DNA of 64,000 nucleotides from positions 372,001 to 436,000 of the forward strand of contig NZ_JBJMAV010000002.1 of the NCBI RefSeq assembly GCF_046600715.1. The letters run 5' to 3'. A program made the translations under genes and the position numbers. Source of the DNA: Lysobacter_C viscosus. Lineage in GTDB: Bacteria > Pseudomonadota > Gammaproteobacteria > Xanthomonadales > Xanthomonadaceae. How positions within the stretch are numbered: the first letter of the stretch is position 1; each line of letters opens with the position of its first letter. The notes under the pieces are model-generated. The model was given only the letters and a program-made list of their open reading frames with translations, was not told where the DNA came from and did no database searches. Below are positions 1 through 8,890 of the stretch, one piece after another.

Positions 1-1624
1 GGGGACTGGTGCCGATCGGTGTCTTGTAGGCCTGGCCCGACTGGGCGAGCTCATAGGAAAGGACCTCGCTGCGGAGGATTGAATCCGGGCCGGTTCCGCG
101 TTCAACCTTGAGCAGCTTCCCCTCGTTGTAGCGATAGCTGTTTCCGAACACGTGTCGTACCCATTCGCCCTCTGGCCCCTCGACGGTTGTGGTCGCCGAT
201 CCTGCGCAGTCATCGGTGCTGCAGGTAGGTCCTGTGCCCGACGCGAAGGAGATGTCCGAGGCGTAGGTGTACTGCCAGGTCATCGGCACCAGGTCGGGGC
301 CGGTAACGTACTTGTTGCTCAGGCTGAAGGCGTCGTAGTTCAGGGGGTAGTAGGCGATGTCGTCGTTCGGATCGTTGGGCCAGGTGAAGCCGCTGCAGAC
401 GCGGGGCACGTTGCTGCGGCCATGGCGTTTCGGAGTGACCGTAAAACTGCCAACCGCTCCCGCGGGGTGTGTGATTCGCCCCGTAGCGCTGGCGCTTATG
501 ACAAAGCCGGGGGAAGCGCAGCTGCGCACCACGTCCGTTGAATGCTGGGCCTTTTCGTACTCGATTTCCGCACTCGTCAGGTCCGCGAAGTCGATACTCC
601 AGCCACTGCCATCAGGCAACACGACGCCCGACAATGTCGGTCGCTTAACATCGCTGTAGTTGTATTGATATGTCCAGGTCCGGGCCCCATCGGTGACCGT
701 GGAGACGTGTCCGCGGGCGTTATACGAAAGGGAGACTGCACGCCCGTCGCTCGCCCGGATCCCCGCAAGTTGGCCGGGCTCGTTCCACGCGTTGATGTAG
801 TCGTACTCCACCCAGTTGCCGAACCGGTCCTCCACGCGCGTGGCATACAGGACGATCGTGCTTCGCGGAAAATGGAGGTCATAACCCATACCCCACGCCT
901 CGCCCCTCCCGATCAAGTCAGCTTCTTGGAATTTGGCCATCCAATCGAACCAGTAGCGGGTTCCGTCGGCCGTCATTGCCATGAACCCCTCGCCCGAGCC
1001 CTCCCTGATGCGATCAAGGCAGGAGAAGTAGGTAAATTCGGACGTCATCCAATGCCAGGGACCCACCGCGCCGGGCATCGGCGCCCCTTGATCCGCCAGC
1101 AGCATCTCCCCACCGCCGGGCATCTGCGCCTGGTTGCCTTGCCAGTAGTCCTGACCGCTGAAATGACTGTTGCCGCCGTAGACCGTCGGAGGTTGCGCTT
1201 CGGCAAGACTGCTGACGGAGCACCGCTTGTCCGGCCAGTACGGCGCAAACACCCCGCTGAGTCGCGGCGTGTCGAGTGTCCAGTCCGCAAAGGCCTGATC
1301 CTCGATCTTGCCCTTGCGGTTGCCTATCGAATAGCTCCGCCGCACCGCCATCGGCAGGTTGCCGTTGCCGGACACCTCCACGTCGGTTGCGGAGAACGAC
1401 AACGCGCCGTTGTAGAGACTCACCGAGTCGCCGAAAAGCGTGGGGCCATGGGTGCTCACAACCCCCGCGGTCTTGATCAGCTTGTCGTACTCCTCCCAGG
1501 GCAGCTTGCCTTCCTGGGAGAAGGCCGCGACCGGCAGCAGAGCAAGCGCCAGCACGACCGCGCGCGAACGACAGCACAGCGCAACGATCTCCGACCGGAT
1601 GGTCGGGGCGGTCTGCTCTTTCAT
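1..1624 (-). CDS. Rhs/YD-repeat family secreted protein, C-terminal part outside window
   Basis: The frame is open from an ATG at 1624 to the left edge (541 codons), so only the N-terminal part is visible. A Shine-Dalgarno-like AAGGGG lies about 8 nt before the ATG. Residues 1 to about 37 are a signal peptide (hydrophobic VVLALALLPVAAF, then SQ). The rest is rich in Tyr, Trp and Gly, with phrases typical of Rhs/YD shells and their N-terminal regions (RRSYSIGNRKG, DRFGNWVEYDYI, SLSYNARGHVSTV). Known members are large secreted or wall-associated shell proteins, often with a variable C-terminal toxin; that end is not visible here. It uses more A/T-ending codons than its neighbours, which suggests recent transfer. 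Family assignment is fairly secure; function is not. Confidence 0.72.
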   Translation of the reverse strand, partial: MKEQTAPTIRSEIVALCCRSRAVVLALALLPVAAFSQEGKLPWEEYDKLIKTAGVVSTHGPTLFGDSVSLYNGALSFSATDVEVSGNGNLPMAVRRSYSIGNRKGKIEDQAFADWTLDTPRLSGVFAPYWPDKRCSVSSLAEAQPPTVYGGNSHFSGQDYWQGNQAQMPGGGEMLLADQGAPMPGAVGPWHWMTSEFTYFSCLDRIREGSGEGFMAMTADGTRYWFDWMAKFQEADLIGRGEAWGMGYDLHFPRSTIVLYATRVEDRFGNWVEYDYINAWNEPGQLAGIRASDGRAVSLSYNARGHVSTVTDGARTWTYQYNYSDVKRPTLSGVVLPDGSGWSIDFADLTSAEIEYEKAQHSTDVVRSCASPGFVISASATGRITHPAGAVGSFTVTPKRHGRSNVPRVCSGFTWPNDPNDDIAYYPLNYDAFSLSNKYVTGPDLVPMTWQYTYASDISFASGTGPTCSTDDCAGSATTTVEGPEGEWVRHVFGNSYRYNEGKLLKVERGTGPDSILRSEVLSYELAQSGQAYKTPIGTSP

Positions 1625-1742
1625 CGATTTTCCCCTTGCACCGACTTGCCACCCGTTGCAGGTGGCTCCATGGCGGGCCGACGAGTTCCACGGCTCGACG
1701 GTCCTTGTCGGCGCGCAATCTACAACGCCTGCCTGCCCCCCG

Positions 1743-1774
1743 CAATAAAAAAAGCCGCACCCGAAGGTGCGGCT
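1743..1774 (-). terminator. Rho-independent terminator after the TonB-C gene
   Basis: A 9-bp perfect stem (1753-1761 with 1766-1774) has a 4-nt loop. On the minus strand it is followed by a run of seven T (1746-1752). It separates the small TonB-like gene from the Rhs-type gene downstream. Confidence 0.85.
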
Positions 1775-1802
1775 CACTGAGGCTCCCGGGGAGAGGAGTG
1801 GG

Positions 1803-2108
1803 TCAGAGGTTGAAGTCCAGGCGCACCTTGCCGCGGCCGCCGCCGGGGGCGAACTGCCATTGCTTGACCGCGCGGACGGCGGCCTGCTCGAAGGTGCGCG
1901 AGGGCTTTGCGTTGAGGACGGAGACGCTTTCGACCTTGCCGTCGGCGGTTACCGAGAACTCCACCTCGACGAAACCGGTCTTGCCTGCACGCGCCGCCTC
2001 GGGCGGGTACTGCGGCTCGACGCGCTTGGTCGGGGTCAGTTCTGCGTGGGCCGGCATCGCAAACGCCATGGCCAGCAACGCGGCGGCGACAACGGACGGA
2101 CGGGACAT
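1803..2108 (-). CDS. Small secreted TonB C-terminal domain protein
   Basis: 101 residues. The start at 2108 has AGGAG 8 nt upstream; an earlier in-frame start would add low-complexity Arg-rich sequence. Residues 1-22 are a signal peptide ending AHA. The rest is a stand-alone TonB-C domain: RVEPQYPPEAARAG, then GFVEVEFSVTADGKV and a final AVKQWQFAPG. There is no N-terminal membrane anchor and no Pro-rich linker, so it is not a classical energy transducer. Such short proteins are common in Xanthomonadaceae and may act in the periplasm on outer-membrane receptors, but their role is not established. It has its own terminator. Confidence 0.85.
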   Translation of the reverse strand: MSRPSVVAAALLAMAFAMPAHAELTPTKRVEPQYPPEAARAGKTGFVEVEFSVTADGKVESVSVLNAKPSRTFEQAAVRAVKQWQFAPGGGRGKVRLDFNL

Positions 2109-2301
2109 GGGCGGCTCCTGGGGTCGGGGATGTCGTGCCTTGCAAAGCCGTGAACGGCACGCGCGCCGGCTTCTTGAGCAAACCACGCCCCTGGCGGCAC
2201 CCGCGGATGCCGTTCTGTGCATCGCGTCACACCGTGGAGGTCGCCATGCAAGCGGCCCGTGCGTGGACGTGGGCGTGCGCCCCGGAGCGCAGGTCGCCGT
2301 C

Positions 2302-2328
2302 TAAAGTTTTCGGCGCCTCCGCCGATGC
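2302..2328 (+). promoter_or_regulatory. FliA (sigma28) promoter before chemoreceptor 1
   Basis: TAAA at 2302-2305, exactly 15 nt, then GCCGATGC at 2321-2328. This closely matches the enterobacterial/pseudomonad FliA consensus TAAA-N15-GCCGATAA. It lies 48 nt before the receptor ATG, and its presence shows that upstream in-frame starts are not used. Confidence 0.8.
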
Positions 2329-2375
2329 ACGGTGTGTCGACCCGAGCGGGTCAACCACCCTGCCGAGGCCGCGAC

Positions 2376-5057
2376 ATGTCCAACCCCCTGCCCTCCAACC
2401 TTCTGGACCGCGTGCTGGCGCCGTCCATGCGACTGATGGCGCGCTTGCGCTTCGGCCAGAAGGCCATGGTGATCGGTGCGTCCTTCGCGCTGACCTGCGC
2501 GGTGTTGGCCGGCATCGTGCTGGTGCGTGCCAACCAGGAGATCGACGCCGCGCGCAGCCAGCTGGCCGCCAACGACGGCGTCGCGCTGCTGCACGAGGCG
2601 ATGCTGGCGATGCAGGCGCACCGGCAGATGGTGACCCGCCAGGCCGCGGAGGACACGGTGCCACCCGCCGACCAGGCCGCCGCTGCCGCACAGGCCAGCC
2701 GGGCGCTGTCGGCGTTCGCCACGTGGCAGGCCGACACGCTGCCCCAGGCCCCGCTTGCCGAGCCGCTGCAGGCCGCGCAGGCCGGCTGGGCCGCGGCCAC
2801 TGCCGCCAACGAAGACCTGGTGGCGCAGGTCGAGCTGCACAACCAGCCGCTGCTCCAGGTGCGCGGGCTGATGCGCGAGGTGTCCGAAGCCAGCGGCCTG
2901 ACCCAGGCCAACGACCCGGCGGTGTTCTACACCGGGCGGGCGTCCACCGAGTGGTTGCCGTCGCTGGCCGAGTACACCACCCAGCAGGGCGTGGTGGCCA
3001 CCCGCGTACTGGGCGAGGGCTCGATCTGGGTCGAGGACCGCACCGGCCTTGCGATCTCACGCAACATGCAGCAGTTCCTGCGCAGCCGCATCGAGCTGGA
3101 ACTGGCCAACGCCGAAGCCGCGCGCCCATCGCTGGAGGCCACCCTGGCTGCGCCCGTGCGGCGGGCGCTGGAGGCGATGGACAAGCAGGACGCCGCCATC
3201 CAGGCGCAGATCCTTGACGCGGACATGATGGCGATGCCGGTCGCGGCGATGGCCGCGCGCGAGCACGCCACCCGGCTGTCGTTGGCGGCCGCGCTCAACG
3301 GCGCGCAGACCGCGCTGGACCAGGCCGCGCGCAGCGAATTGGGCATGCTGGAGGCCGCGCGCGCTTCGACCATGCTGGTGTGCCTGCTGGTGTTGCTGCT
3401 GTCGGGTTACCTGTTCCTGGGCTTCAGCCGCAGCACCCGCAGCTCGCTGCGCGAGATCCAGACCGCTGCCGAGTCGCTGGCGGTGGGCCAGTTCCCCGAA
3501 CGGGTCAACGTGGACAGCCGCGACGAGCTGCGCGTGATCGCCGACAGCCTGGCGCAGGCCGCCGGCAGCCTGCGTGGCTTCTCCGGCGCACAGAAGGCCG
3601 TCTACGACGCCCACCTGGCCGGCGAGATCGACGAGCGCATGGACGCCGAGGCGTTCCCGGGGTCGTTCGGGGTGATGGCCGACGAGGTCAACACGCTGGT
3701 CGACTCGCACCTGAAGGTGAAGTTCGCGCTGATGGACCTGGTCCGCGAATACGCACGCGGCGACCTCAGCCGCGACATGGAGCGCCTGCCGGGCAAGAAG
3801 GCCCAGGTCACCGATGCCGCCGACGCGATCAAGTCGCAGATGCTGGCGGTCAACGGCGAGATCAAGAAGCTGGTGGATGCTGCCGTGGCCGGCGACTTCA
3901 GCCAGCGCGGCGACGCCGACCGCTTCGAGTTCGTCTACCGCGACATGGTGCAGGGCCTGAACGCACTGATGGACAGCGCCGACCGCGGCGTCAGCGAAAT
4001 CGGCACGCTGCTGCGCGCAGTGGCCGACGGCGACCTGTCGCAGGAAGTCGATGCCGCGCTGCCCGGCCAGTTCGGCGAGCTGGCGGCCAATGCCAATGGC
4101 ACCGTGCGCCAGCTGGCGACGGTGGTCGGACAGATCCGCGCCGGCAGCGATGCGATCAACGCCGCCGCCGGCGAGATTTCCTCGGGCAACAACGACCTGT
4201 CCCAGCGCACCGAGCAGCAGGCGGCTTCGCTGGAGGAAACCGCTTCGTCGATGGAGGAACTGACCTCCACCGTGCGCCAGAACGCCGACAACGCACGCCA
4301 GGCCAACCAGCTGGCGATCGGCGCGGGCGAGGTCGCCGAGCAGGGCGGCCAGGTGGTGGGCCGGGTGGTGGCGACGATGAGCGCCATCAACGAGTCCTCG
4401 CGCAAGATCAACGACATCATCGGGGTGATCGACGGCATCGCGTTCCAGACCAACATCCTGGCGCTGAACGCCGCGGTCGAGGCCGCGCGTGCCGGCGAGC
4501 AGGGCCGCGGCTTCGCGGTGGTCGCCGCCGAGGTGCGCTCGCTGGCGCAGCGTTCGGCGAACGCGGCCAAGGAAATCAAGCAGCTGATCACCGACTCGGT
4601 GGACAAGGTCGACGACGGCACGCGCCTGGTCGACCAGGCCGGCAAGACCATGGGCGAGATCGTGACCAGCGTGAAGCGCGTCAGCGACATCATCGCCGAC
4701 ATCAGCGCCGCCTCGCACGAGCAGACCAGCGGCATCGAACAGATCAACCAGGCCATCCTGCAGATGGACGAGGGCACCCAGCAGAACGCCGCGCTGGTGG
4801 AGGAAGCATCCGCCGCCGCGCGCAGCATGGAGCAGCAGTCCGTGCAGCTGGCGCAGATGGTCGCCTCGTTCCACCTGTCCGGCCACGAGGACGAAGCCGA
4901 CCGGCCGACGCCGCGCGGTGCCGGCAACATCGAGGTCAGCCCCGTTCAGCACGGCTCGCGCGGTGCGCGCACGCCGGCCGCCCCGCGTCCACGCCCGCCC
5001 GCCCGCAAGCGCGGCGCGAATGGCGGCGGCAGCGAGCAGCACTGGCAGGAGTTCTGA
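2376..5057 (+). CDS. Methyl-accepting chemotaxis protein with serial HAMP units
   Basis: 893 residues. The ATG at 2376 was chosen because it lies just downstream of the FliA promoter and is followed directly by the membrane segment. TM1 spans about 31-52, a periplasmic helical sensor about 53-330, and TM2 about 332-352. Residues 353-590 hold about five HAMP-like repeats, recognisable by recurring GDLSxxV/GDFSQR phrases. The signalling hairpin tip (FQTNILALNAAVEAARAGEQ) is near 690-710. The C-terminus is a long Pro/Arg-rich linker ending HWQEF, an xWxxF pentapeptide of the kind that tethers CheR and CheB in NWETF-type receptors. The ligand is unknown. It heads the block containing cheR, cheD and cheB. 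Confidence 0.95.
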   Translation: MSNPLPSNLLDRVLAPSMRLMARLRFGQKAMVIGASFALTCAVLAGIVLVRANQEIDAARSQLAANDGVALLHEAMLAMQAHRQMVTRQAAEDTVPPADQAAAAAQASRALSAFATWQADTLPQAPLAEPLQAAQAGWAAATAANEDLVAQVELHNQPLLQVRGLMREVSEASGLTQANDPAVFYTGRASTEWLPSLAEYTTQQGVVATRVLGEGSIWVEDRTGLAISRNMQQFLRSRIELELANAEAARPSLEATLAAPVRRALEAMDKQDAAIQAQILDADMMAMPVAAMAAREHATRLSLAAALNGAQTALDQAARSELGMLEAARASTMLVCLLVLLLSGYLFLGFSRSTRSSLREIQTAAESLAVGQFPERVNVDSRDELRVIADSLAQAAGSLRGFSGAQKAVYDAHLAGEIDERMDAEAFPGSFGVMADEVNTLVDSHLKVKFALMDLVREYARGDLSRDMERLPGKKAQVTDAADAIKSQMLAVNGEIKKLVDAAVAGDFSQRGDADRFEFVYRDMVQGLNALMDSADRGVSEIGTLLRAVADGDLSQEVDAALPGQFGELAANANGTVRQLATVVGQIRAGSDAINAAAGEISSGNNDLSQRTEQQAASLEETASSMEELTSTVRQNADNARQANQLAIGAGEVAEQGGQVVGRVVATMSAINESSRKINDIIGVIDGIAFQTNILALNAAVEAARAGEQGRGFAVVAAEVRSLAQRSANAAKEIKQLITDSVDKVDDGTRLVDQAGKTMGEIVTSVKRVSDIIADISAASHEQTSGIEQINQAILQMDEGTQQNAALVEEASAAARSMEQQSVQLAQMVASFHLSGHEDEADRPTPRGAGNIEVSPVQHGSRGARTPAAPRPRPPARKRGANGGGSEQHWQEF

Positions 5058-5221
5058 GGTGTGCCGCACCTGGTGTGCGGAGGGTGGGGTCACGGCGCGG
5101 GGGTGCCGTGGCTCCGCCCGTTTTCTCCGGGCGGGCGGGCGATGAGTCCCGGCCTGCGTCGCCCCCGTCCTGACACTTCCAAGCGCGCGCCCCAGCGGGC
5201 CGCGTCGGGTGCCCCGCCGTG

Positions 5222-7366
5222 ATGAGCTACGCACCAAGCGACGACATCGAACCCGACGAGCCCGGCCCCGCCGCGGGCGGCGTGGAGTTCGACGACCTGA
5301 TCGCACTGGCGACCGACCTGCTCGGGGCGCGGGGTGCAGGCATCGCGGTCGGTCGGCCGGCGCAGGCCGCATGGATCGCCCATGCCGGCATGCCGGCGCC
5401 GGAGTTGCTGGTGCCGGTGTTCGCCGCGATCGACGCCGGCGCCGGTGCACTGCACGTGGACCGGCTGGCGCACGCGAACGCGGTCGCCTTCTCCATCGCG
5501 GGGATTGCGCTTGCCGACGGCGGCGGCCATCCGCTGGGCACGCTGTGCGTGGCGGGCGACGTGCTGCCCGCCGCCGACGTGCTGGAGCGCGGGTTGCTGC
5601 GACTGGGCCGGCTGGCTACGCGCCTGCTGGAACGCCACCAGTTGCAGCGGCGCAACCGCATCGCCGCGCAGATCATGAAGGCCGACTTCAGCGCGGTGCT
5701 GGTCACCGACGACGAAGGCCGGATCGCGTTCGCCAACCGCGCGGCGCAGCGCATGTTCGGGCGTGGCGCCCGGGCCATGCGCGGGACGCCGCTGGAGGTG
5801 CTGTTTCCCCCGCGCCTGCAGCTCGACGCCGCCTCCGCCGCCCGCTTCCTGGAGCCGCAGACCGATCCCGCGGCGGGAGCCGAGCCGGTGCACCTGCGCA
5901 TCCCCGGCACCGAGGACGAACCGCGCACGCTGGAAGCAGCCCGCTGTTGTTGGCGGCTGGCACGCGGACAGGGCATCGCGCTGATCCTGCGCGACATCAC
6001 CGACCGCCTGCAGCAGGAGGACCGGCTGCGGCGCATCGCGCTGTTCGACCCGCTGACCGGCCTGCCCAACCGCAACGGCCTGACCGAAACGCTGCAGCGC
6101 CTGCACGCCGGCGGCGAGTCGCGCATCGGCCTGGCGCTGGTGGACCTGGACCACTTCAAGACGATCAACGACACCCTCGGCCACGCGTTGGGCGACCGCG
6201 TGCTGCGCCGGGCCGCCGCGCGCCTGGGCAGCGTGCTGCCGCCCGGTGCGATCGCCGCGCGGCTGGGCGGCGACGAGTTCGCGCTGGCCTTCATCGGGAT
6301 GGACGTCGAACAGGCCGGCGTCGCGCTGGCACGTGCGCTGGGCGCGCTGTCACGTCCGCTGTTGCTGGACGGCCACCACGTGCACCTGGAGGCCAGCGCC
6401 GGCCTGGCGATGGCCCGCAGCAACCGCGCCGAGGAGTGCCTGCACGACCTGCTGGCCCGCGCCGACCTGGCGCTGTACAAGGCCAAGGGCGGCGGCCACC
6501 GGCAGGTGGTGGTGTTCGAGCCGGCGATGCGCGACGAGGTGATCGCGCGGCGGCAGCTGGACCTGGAGCTGCGCCAGGCCAGCGCACGCGGCGAATTCGA
6601 ACTGCACTACCAGCCGCAGATCGACCTGCTGACCGGCCACACGGTGGGCGCCGAGGCGCTGCTGCGCTGGCGCCACCCGCGCCGCGGCCTGCTCGGCCCG
6701 GTCGACTTCATCGATGCGCTGGCAGCAAGCCCGGTGGCCACCGAGGTCGGTGGCTGGATCCTGCGGCAGGCCTGCGCGGACGCTGCGCGCTGGCCGCAGG
6801 TCGACGGCCGCGATGTCGACATCAGCATCAACCTGTTCCCCGCGCAGGTGAACGACGGCCGCCTGCAGGCGGAGGTGGACCGTGCGCTGGCCGACAGCGG
6901 GCTGGCACCCGGCCGGCTGGAACTGGAGATCACCGAATCAATCGCGTTGCGACCCGACGACAATGCCGCGCAGGCGCTGGCGGCGCTGCGCGCGCGCGGC
7001 ATCGGCCTGGCGTTCGACGACTTCGGCACCGGCTTCGCCTCGCTGTCGCTGCTGCAGCGCTTCCCGATCGACCGGGTCAAGATCGACCGCTCGTTCGTGC
7101 GCGACATGATGGCCAACCGCGATGACGCGGCGATCGTGCGCTCGATCGTGCTGATCTCCCGCAACCTGGACCTGCGGGTGGTGGCCGAAGGCGTGGAGCA
7201 CGACGACCAGGCCCAGTTGCTGCGCGGGCTGGGCTGCCACGGCGCGCAGGGGTTCCTGTACGCCCCGGCGCTGGAGCCGGCGGCGTTCGACCGCTGGCTG
7301 GCCGGCCAGTTCCACCACCCCGCGCGGGCCCCGACCACGCCGGCGTCGGTGCCGGGCCATGGCTGA
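5222..7366 (+). CDS. GGDEF-EAL c-di-GMP turnover protein with GAF/PAS-like input
   Basis: 714 residues from ATG 5222; a GTG directly before it (5219) is equally possible. An N-terminal GAF-like region covers about 20-140, a PAS-like segment about 155-270, GGDEF about 278-440 and EAL about 455-700. The GGDEF signature is intact (RLGGDEFALAF), but no RxxD inhibitory site stands at the usual place before it. EAL catalytic and metal residues are all visible: GAEALLRW, SINLFP, LEITES, FDDFGTGFASL, VKIDRSF, VVAEGVE and AQGFLYAP. It could therefore make or break c-di-GMP. It has no membrane segment. Its end overlaps cheR by 8 bp, so it is very likely translated with the chemotaxis methylation genes. 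Confidence 0.93.
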   Translation: MSYAPSDDIEPDEPGPAAGGVEFDDLIALATDLLGARGAGIAVGRPAQAAWIAHAGMPAPELLVPVFAAIDAGAGALHVDRLAHANAVAFSIAGIALADGGGHPLGTLCVAGDVLPAADVLERGLLRLGRLATRLLERHQLQRRNRIAAQIMKADFSAVLVTDDEGRIAFANRAAQRMFGRGARAMRGTPLEVLFPPRLQLDAASAARFLEPQTDPAAGAEPVHLRIPGTEDEPRTLEAARCCWRLARGQGIALILRDITDRLQQEDRLRRIALFDPLTGLPNRNGLTETLQRLHAGGESRIGLALVDLDHFKTINDTLGHALGDRVLRRAAARLGSVLPPGAIAARLGGDEFALAFIGMDVEQAGVALARALGALSRPLLLDGHHVHLEASAGLAMARSNRAEECLHDLLARADLALYKAKGGGHRQVVVFEPAMRDEVIARRQLDLELRQASARGEFELHYQPQIDLLTGHTVGAEALLRWRHPRRGLLGPVDFIDALAASPVATEVGGWILRQACADAARWPQVDGRDVDISINLFPAQVNDGRLQAEVDRALADSGLAPGRLELEITESIALRPDDNAAQALAALRARGIGLAFDDFGTGFASLSLLQRFPIDRVKIDRSFVRDMMANRDDAAIVRSIVLISRNLDLRVVAEGVEHDDQAQLLRGLGCHGAQGFLYAPALEPAAFDRWLAGQFHHPARAPTTPASVPGHG

Positions 7367-8231
7367 CGGACCCGCCCAGCGCGCCCGCCCCAGGCGCGAG
7401 GTGCGCGACTTCGAGTTCACCGAGCGCGACTTCCGGCGCATTGCGCGCCTGATCCACGAGCGCGCGGGCATCCACCTCAACGACCACAAGCGCGACATGG
7501 TCTACGGCCGGCTGGCGCGCCGCCTGCGCGCACACGGCCACACCCGGTTCTGCGACTACCTGGACGCGCTGGAAGCCGGCGACGGACCGGAGTGGCAGGA
7601 CTTCATCAACGCCCTGACCACCAACCTGACCTCGTTCTTCCGCGAGGGGTACCACTTCGACGTGCTGGTCGAGCACCTGCGTGCGGCCGGGCCGGGCCCG
7701 CACACGATCTGGTGCTGCGCGGCGTCCACCGGCGAGGAGCCCTACTCCATCGCGATCGCCGCCTGCGAGGCCTTCGGCACCGATACCCCGCCGGTGCGCA
7801 TCCTGGCCACCGACATCGACACCGCGGTGCTGGAAACCGCGCAGCAAGGCGTCTACCCGCTGGAGCGCATCGGCCTGCTGTCGCCCGAGCGCAAGCGTGC
7901 GTTCTTCCTGCGCGGCAGCGGCCCCAATGCCGAGTTGTGCCGGGTGCGGCCGGCGCTGCAGCAACTGGTCACGTTCCGGCCGCTGAACCTGCTGGGGGCG
8001 CACTACGGGCTGCGCGTCGGATTCACCGCGGTGTTCTGCCGCAACGTGATGATCTACTTCGACAAGCCGACCCAGTACCGCGTGCTGCAGCGGATCGTGC
8101 CGCTGCTGGCGCCCGGCGGGGTGCTGTTCGCCGGGCACTCGGAAAGCTTCACCCATGCGCACGACCTGATCGAGCCCTGTGGCCGCACCACCTACCGCGC
8201 AACCGGCAAGAACCCCGGGGCAACCCCGTGA
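7359..8231 (+). CDS. cheR: Chemotaxis protein methyltransferase CheR
   Basis: 290 residues, the usual CheR length. It transfers methyl groups from S-adenosylmethionine to receptor glutamates. The N-terminal helical domain (DFRRIARLIHERAGIHL) is followed by the SAM fold, with CCAASTGEEPYSIAI as the glycine motif and VFCRNVMIYFD as the family signature. Its start overlaps the GGDEF-EAL stop, and its TGA overlaps the cheD start (GTGA at 8228), indicating one translationally coupled operon. The C-terminal xWxxF peptide on the upstream receptor is a plausible docking site. Confidence 0.96.
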   Translation: MADGPAQRARPRREVRDFEFTERDFRRIARLIHERAGIHLNDHKRDMVYGRLARRLRAHGHTRFCDYLDALEAGDGPEWQDFINALTTNLTSFFREGYHFDVLVEHLRAAGPGPHTIWCCAASTGEEPYSIAIAACEAFGTDTPPVRILATDIDTAVLETAQQGVYPLERIGLLSPERKRAFFLRGSGPNAELCRVRPALQQLVTFRPLNLLGAHYGLRVGFTAVFCRNVMIYFDKPTQYRVLQRIVPLLAPGGVLFAGHSESFTHAHDLIEPCGRTTYRATGKNPGATP

Positions 8232-8890
8232 GCGCGGCCCCCGCCCGCACCGCGCGTCCATCCGTGCCGGCGAGACCCGGCGAACCGGCCACGTACTACG
8301 ACAGCGCCATCGGCAGCGAGGCGATCAAGCTGCTGCCGGCCGACTACGTGGTGACCGACCGCCCCGTCGCGCTGGTTACCCTGCTGGGCTCGTGCGTGGC
8401 CGCCTGCCTGTACGACCCGACCATGGGCGTGGGCGGGATGAACCACTTCATGCTGCCCGATGGCGGCGACGTTGGCACCGGAACCGGTGGCCCTCCGGCG
8501 CAGGCCGCCGGGGACACCGTCAGTGCGCGCTATGGCATGCACGCGATGGAGTTGCTGATCAACGACCTGCTCAAGCGCGGGGCGCGGCGCCAGCGGCTGC
8601 TGGCCAAGGTGTTCGGCGGCGGCAACGTGCTCAGCGGGTTCCACACCGATCCCATCGGCACGCGCAACGCGCGCTTCGTGTTGGAGTACCTGCGCGCCGA
8701 GCGCATCCCGGTGCTGGCCGAGGACCTGGGCGACATCCACCCGCGCAAGGTGTGCTTCTTCGCCCAGTCCGGCCGCGCACTGGTCCGGCGCCTGCCGGCC
8801 ACCCGCGAGGCCGAGGTCGCCAAGCTGGAGCGCGCCTACTACGGTGAGCTCTCGCGGGCACCCGTTTCCGGCAGCGTGGAACTGTTCTGA
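8228..8890 (+). CDS. cheD: Chemoreceptor glutamine deamidase CheD
   Basis: 220 residues starting at GTG 8228, chosen for the 4-bp GTGA overlap with cheR. CheD deamidates receptor glutamines to glutamates. The catalytic Cys (about residue 56, TLLGSCVAACLYDP) and His (about 73, GGMNHFMLP) are present, as is the AKVFGGGNV motif. The protein ends GSVELF, the same six residues that end the short chemoreceptor at 11388. The next gene, cheB, starts within the stop codon (TGATG). Confidence 0.95.
   Translation: MSAAPARTARPSVPARPGEPATYYDSAIGSEAIKLLPADYVVTDRPVALVTLLGSCVAACLYDPTMGVGGMNHFMLPDGGDVGTGTGGPPAQAAGDTVSARYGMHAMELLINDLLKRGARRQRLLAKVFGGGNVLSGFHTDPIGTRNARFVLEYLRAERIPVLAEDLGDIHPRKVCFFAQSGRALVRRLPATREAEVAKLERAYYGELSRAPVSGSVELF

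Noticed and set aside
3057..5450. A 797-codon open frame antisense to the large chemoreceptor
   Set aside because: His/Gly/Arg-rich antisense text without motifs, opposite a clear receptor gene in good codon usage.
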